This document shows positions 60,573 to 64,000 of a stretch of 64,000 nucleotides of DNA, piece by piece. The position numbers and the translations under genes are program-made. Numbering within the stretch: the first letter of the stretch is position 1; every line of letters starts with the position of its first letter. The stretch is from Paranoxybacillus sp035645275 (lineage in GTDB: Bacteria; Bacillota; Bacilli; Bacillales; Anoxybacillaceae): the NCBI GenBank assembly GCA_035645275.1, contig DASQMX010000031.1:496001-560000 (forward strand), written 5' to 3'. Below the pieces are notes generated by a model. The model saw only the letters and a list, made by a program, of their open reading frames with translations. It was not told the origin of the DNA and ran no database searches.

Positions 60573-63500
60573 TCTTGTTACCCCCTTCCGCGATTTTGGC
60601 GATGATGTCGTTTTTTGATTGCGGAATTAGCAAGCGATATCCGTTCTCCTCAAAAGCATCGTCAAATTGACATACCGGCTTAAATTCACAAAATTGACAT
60701 GGGGTTTTGTCGTTCAGCTTATAAGGAGATATATCGACAACACCGTTTACAATGTCAATGCCAATTGACTTGAATAAATGGCGGACGTGCAAGCGCAAAC
60801 GATGAAAATCGTCTTCACTGACAATCGATGATTTCGCATGAAACCCGCCCTTTTTGGTAATTTGCGCAGGAACAATTAATGACCATTTTCCTTCTTCCAT
60901 CGTTTGGTCCATCAACCGTACCGCCTCTTCGTCTTCTAACAAGAGACCGCGCATTTTAAATTGCTCAAAAAGTTTTTTCTCAACTTCGCTTTCATCTAAC
61001 AACAGTTTGTCACTTTTAATAATTGGATTATGAATATGAAAATATAAAATTCCCGCCGGAGAGGCAGCACTACCAATCAATTGTTCAGCATACGTAATAA
61101 CGATGTCTAAATACGTTAACATTTGCAAAGCAATTCCGTAATAAACTTCCGTTAAATTTAACGCTTTTGTACTTGATTTATAATCAATGACACGCAAAAG
61201 CATCCCTTTGGAGCTTTCTGCTTTATCCACTCTGTCAATTCTTCCGACTAGTTCCATTACTGTACCATCACCAAGTTGGAACTTAACAGGCGGTAGCACT
61301 CCATTAGGACCGAATTCCAGTTCAAGGCCCACAGGGGCAAAGCCGCTCGCTTTCGCATGTTCGCTTAAAATGATGGTCGTGCGTGAAATAATATTTTGCA
61401 GCTTTCTCTTCATGTAATGATAACGGTTTGAACTTAATAAAATTTCTTGCTGAATTTTTGGCGCCAGATGCTCGACTGCCTCAAAAGACAGCTGTTCACA
61501 CTGCTGTTTTGATAACTTTCTCCATTCAAGCTTCGTATCATTGATGCGATCAGAAATGTACTTTAAAGCGGAGTGGAACAACTGGCCGATATCGGGCGCT
61601 TCCAAGCGGAACATTTTTCTTTCTTTGAGACGCAATCCATGCGCAGCAAAATGGGAAAACGGACAAGCTTTAAACTGCTCCATTCGCGATACGCTCGCTT
61701 GTATTTTCTTTCCATAAAGTTGTTTGCTTATATCTTTTTTTAATTGTTTCGCCACATTTTGATAGAACAAACTTGATAAAATTTTCTTACCTATATTTTT
61801 CCATTCTGCATCTTCCGTATAATAATTGTATACATCCCACCATAAATCATGGATTGGATAATTTCGTTTCCATGCTTGCAGCTGCGTAACAAGATAAGCG
61901 ATGGTTGCCTTTGGATTCGTCACGAATGATAATTGCTCCTCTTCATCTACTTCAACCGGTTCGCTGCCCCACTGTTTTTGCTGAATAGATGGGAATAAAT
62001 CGGTTAAGCGCTTGAGTAAAATCGAAGGAGCTAACGCTTTTCCTTCCTCATTCGCCAAAGGATACGTAATATATAACCGCTCGCTCGGGCTTGTTAACGT
62101 CAAATAAATGGCAAACGGTTCATTTAACAATTGTTCCCGGCTTCCCGGTGCCACTTTTAAATCGAATTGTTGCAAAACTTCCCGTTCATTTGCTGTTAAA
62201 ATTCCATCTTCTACCGGCTTAGCGGGGATGATCCCTTCATTAACCCCAACAACAAAGGCACATTTTATGCCGAATAAACGGGAACGGTCAAACTGAGCAA
62301 TTAATACTTGGTCGATCGCTGGCGGAACATGAGAAAACTCCAAGCTGTCTAATCCGGTTTCGATAATTTTTATAAACGGTTTAAGCGGTAAATGTTCCTC
62401 TCCTAAAATTTCTACATACTGATCTAGCAAATCAATAATCGCATTCCATACTTGGTCATGCTGTCTTGCTTCTGTAAGCTTGCCTTTCGCTTCCGCCTCG
62501 CTGCGCAGTTGTTCTAATTTCTTTGGAATCTCTAACTCTTCTAAATATAAATAGATCGCCTCGCACATCGCTCGACCATTTTCAGCTTTTTGCAGGCGTT
62601 TTTGCAGCTTAAAAAGCGGCTTCACAATCATTTCACGCCAGCTGTTCAGCTTCTCTTCATATTCTTTCTCTTCATTTGTTTGCGCCACCGAAATTCCATC
62701 TAACGCTTGGTAACGACGATACGTCCAACGATCATTACTTGTCCATTTTATCCCTTGAATTCCATAAGCAAGCACATAATTTTCGAGCTGATCCATCTCC
62801 TCGCGCAACTTCATGACATCCGCGTCAACCGGGAAAAGCAAATCGGTTTTAACGGCACGAAATACCGCTTCGTAGCGCCAATTGGAAACAATGACTTCAA
62901 GGCTTGAACGAAGCAATTCCACAAGCGGGTGATGAAGCATCGGCTGTTTCTGATCCATAAAATAGGCGATACGGTAATCAGCAAAAACCGTTGCAAACAA
63001 ATCATGATAATCATTTGTATTGCGGACTAAAATAGCAATATCGCGGTATCGATATCCCTCATCGCGCACAAGGCGAATAATTTCGCGGGCAATCCCTTCT
63101 ACTTCGGCGCGGCGATTAGCTGCTTGGTAAATGCCGATTGCCTTTGTTTTTTCAGCAAACGGCACAACAGGTCTGGAATCATAATGTTTCTCTAAATGAA
63201 TCAATGCTTTTTCTTTATGGCGGACATTATGTTCTAAAAGCTCGATTCCTTCTATTGGCACATTATTCAGCAATGCCATTTCACGAATATCATGATACGT
63301 CTGTCCTGTCATTTTAAATAAATGCAGTTCGTCTGGAAGTGTTTCATTATAAGGAGCATCGACTGTTAATGCTACCGTTATTCTCCTGCAATGGAGCATT
63401 AACTGTTCAAGCACCATATATTCTTGTGGTGTAAAACTATGAAACCCATCGACGTAAATCTCCGCTTCGGCCAGATAACGTGAGCGAGGGATTTTTTCGG

Positions 63501-64000
63501 CAAGCAAGCGCAGATAGTCTTCTGACTCAATATATTTACTCATTAATTGCTTTTCCAGTTCGCTATAAATCAGCTGTAAATCGCTTAGTTTATCCGCCAA
63601 CACTTTCGCTTTTGCATTCGTGTCGCGCAATTCTGCTTGTTTTTCGAGAAGCTGTTCCGGTGTTAAACAATATCGTTTACATTCAACAATCATTTCTTCC
63701 AACTGTTCGAGAAACCCGATTTTATCAGCGGCTCGTCCAAATAATTTTAGTTCATGCTTGCGCTGTTCAATAATTTTGCGCAAAAGCATACGCACACCAA
63801 CATCGCTGAGATGATAACGGCTCATACCGCCTGTTTCTTGAAGAACCCGCCAAGCTAAACGGGTAAAACTAAATACTTGAGCGCGAATCATTCCGCCGAG
63901 TCCCGGTGTATTAATGAGCGCATACTCTGATTGAAACGTCATTTGTTCAGGAACGAGATAGATAATCGGCTCGCCATTTGGTTTTTCTTCTAGCTGTTTG
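60565..64000 (-). CDS. addB: ATP-dependent helicase/deoxyribonuclease subunit AddB (5' end outside window)
   Basis: Second AddAB subunit. The frame is open to the window edge, where KQLEEKPNGEPIIYLVPEQ precedes MTFQSEYALINTPGLGG; about 25 N-terminal residues with the nucleotide loop are missing. The iron-sulfur cysteines typical of AddB are present: one in QFKACPFSHF, three in TPCQFCEFKPVCQF near the C-terminus. The nuclease domain shows GRIDRVDKAESS and RVIDYKSS. Other helicase-like marks are VGVNEGIIPAKP and ILVRNTNDYHDLF. First gene of the addB-addA unit. Confidence 0.95.
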   Translation of the reverse strand, partial: KQLEEKPNGEPIIYLVPEQMTFQSEYALINTPGLGGMIRAQVFSFTRLAWRVLQETGGMSRYHLSDVGVRMLLRKIIEQRKHELKLFGRAADKIGFLEQLEEMIVECKRYCLTPEQLLEKQAELRDTNAKAKVLADKLSDLQLIYSELEKQLMSKYIESEDYLRLLAEKIPRSRYLAEAEIYVDGFHSFTPQEYMVLEQLMLHCRRITVALTVDAPYNETLPDELHLFKMTGQTYHDIREMALLNNVPIEGIELLEHNVRHKEKALIHLEKHYDSRPVVPFAEKTKAIGIYQAANRRAEVEGIAREIIRLVRDEGYRYRDIAILVRNTNDYHDLFATVFADYRIAYFMDQKQPMLHHPLVELLRSSLEVIVSNWRYEAVFRAVKTDLLFPVDADVMKLREEMDQLENYVLAYGIQGIKWTSNDRWTYRRYQALDGISVAQTNEEKEYEEKLNSWREMIVKPLFKLQKRLQKAENGRAMCEAIYLYLEELEIPKKLEQLRSEAEAKGKLTEARQHDQVWNAIIDLLDQYVEILGEEHLPLKPFIKIIETGLDSLEFSHVPPAIDQVLIAQFDRSRLFGIKCAFVVGVNEGIIPAKPVEDGILTANEREVLQQFDLKVAPGSREQLLNEPFAIYLTLTSPSERLYITYPLANEEGKALAPSILLKRLTDLFPSIQQKQWGSEPVEVDEEEQLSFVTNPKATIAYLVTQLQAWKRNYPIHDLWWDVYNYYTEDAEWKNIGKKILSSLFYQNVAKQLKKDISKQLYGKKIQASVSRMEQFKACPFSHFAAHGLRLKERKMFRLEAPDIGQLFHSALKYISDRINDTKLEWRKLSKQQCEQLSFEAVEHLAPKIQQEILLSSNRYHYMKRKLQNIISRTTIILSEHAKASGFAPVGLELEFGPNGVLPPVKFQLGDGTVMELVGRIDRVDKAESSKGMLLRVIDYKSSTKALNLTEVYYGIALQMLTYLDIVITYAEQLIGSAASPAGILYFHIHNPIIKSDKLLLDESEVEKKLFEQFKMRGLLLEDEEAVRLMDQTMEEGKWSLIVPAQITKKGGFHAKSSIVSEDDFHRLRLHVRHLFKSIGIDIVNGVVDISPYKLNDKTPCQFCEFKPVCQFDDAFEENGYRLLIPQSKNDIIAKIAEGGNKSE

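Noticed and set aside
1..64000. tRNA, rRNA, prophage or transposase genes
   Set aside because: No cloverleaf with CCA-type end, ribosomal RNA segment, phage structural gene or transposase was recognised on either strand by reading; a tRNAscan or Infernal run would settle the RNA part.

Overview
This is a chromosomal window from a spore-forming, probably moderately thermophilic member of the Bacillaceae, most like Anoxybacillus/Geobacillus. The evidence is the low-to-middling G+C, strong AGGAGG ribosome binding sites with many TTG and GTG starts, sporulation genes (sspH, yisI, the gerP operon, asnO) and long stretches in the same gene order as the B. subtilis yitJ-yitV and addB-asnO regions. 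A membrane-anchored alpha-amylase in a maltodextrin cluster also fits Anoxybacillus. The genus is inference.

Layout. 1-3.8 kb: molybdenum cofactor genes on the minus strand (mobA, modB, moaA, moeA cut by the window edge). 3.9-5.6 kb: a duplicated DUF2935 protein, a decayed DUF2249 gene and a small zinc-ribbon gene. 5.6-20 kb: the yit region: hydrolase, riboflavin-pathway HAD phosphatase, small proteins, YitT and DegV family proteins, a receptor plus nucleoside-lipoprotein pair, CvfB/YitL, YajQ, then an unusually long SAM-I riboswitch controlling yitJ-metH. 20-22 kb: sspH, a stress-type SDR and a frameshifted DUF4306 gene. 22-33 kb: maltodextrin locus, minus strand malE-malF-malG-amylase-GH31 glucosidase-lacI, with a divergent cytosolic neopullulanase. 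33-37.5 kb: three tandem paralogs of an unrecognised ~300 aa family behind tadC and a 5'-truncated tadB. 37.5-47.5 kb: AraC regulator, MATE pump, asnO, yisN, yisL, rocD, yisK, yisI, a DUF418 protein. 47.5-52 kb: an acyl-CoA synthetase, two extra GerPA/PF-type genes read divergently, and the complete gerPABCDEF operon with sigma-K-like promoters. 52-64 kb: DNA repair genes addB-addA-sbcD-sbcC, with addB cut by the window end.

How the genes work together. Extracellular membrane-tethered amylase makes maltodextrins; MalE-MalF-MalG import them (no ATPase gene here, so a shared MsmX-type ATPase is inferred); neopullulanase and GH31 glucosidase finish the breakdown, under a LacI regulator whose likely operators are visible. 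YitJ and MetH make methionine under SAM control. AddAB and SbcCD process DNA ends.

The most unusual signals are: (1) a family of at least seven intergenic palindromic repeats of about 75-125 bp that sit exactly on gene 3' ends, three of them containing a gene's stop codon in the terminal repeat, one with changed but still complementary arms; (2) three tandem, partly mosaic paralogs of unknown function beside a broken Tad secretion pair; (3) a SAM-I riboswitch whose P3 arm is expanded by about 100 nt; (4) extra GerP paralogs with their own sigma-K-like promoters. No tRNA, rRNA, CRISPR array, transposase or prophage gene was found.
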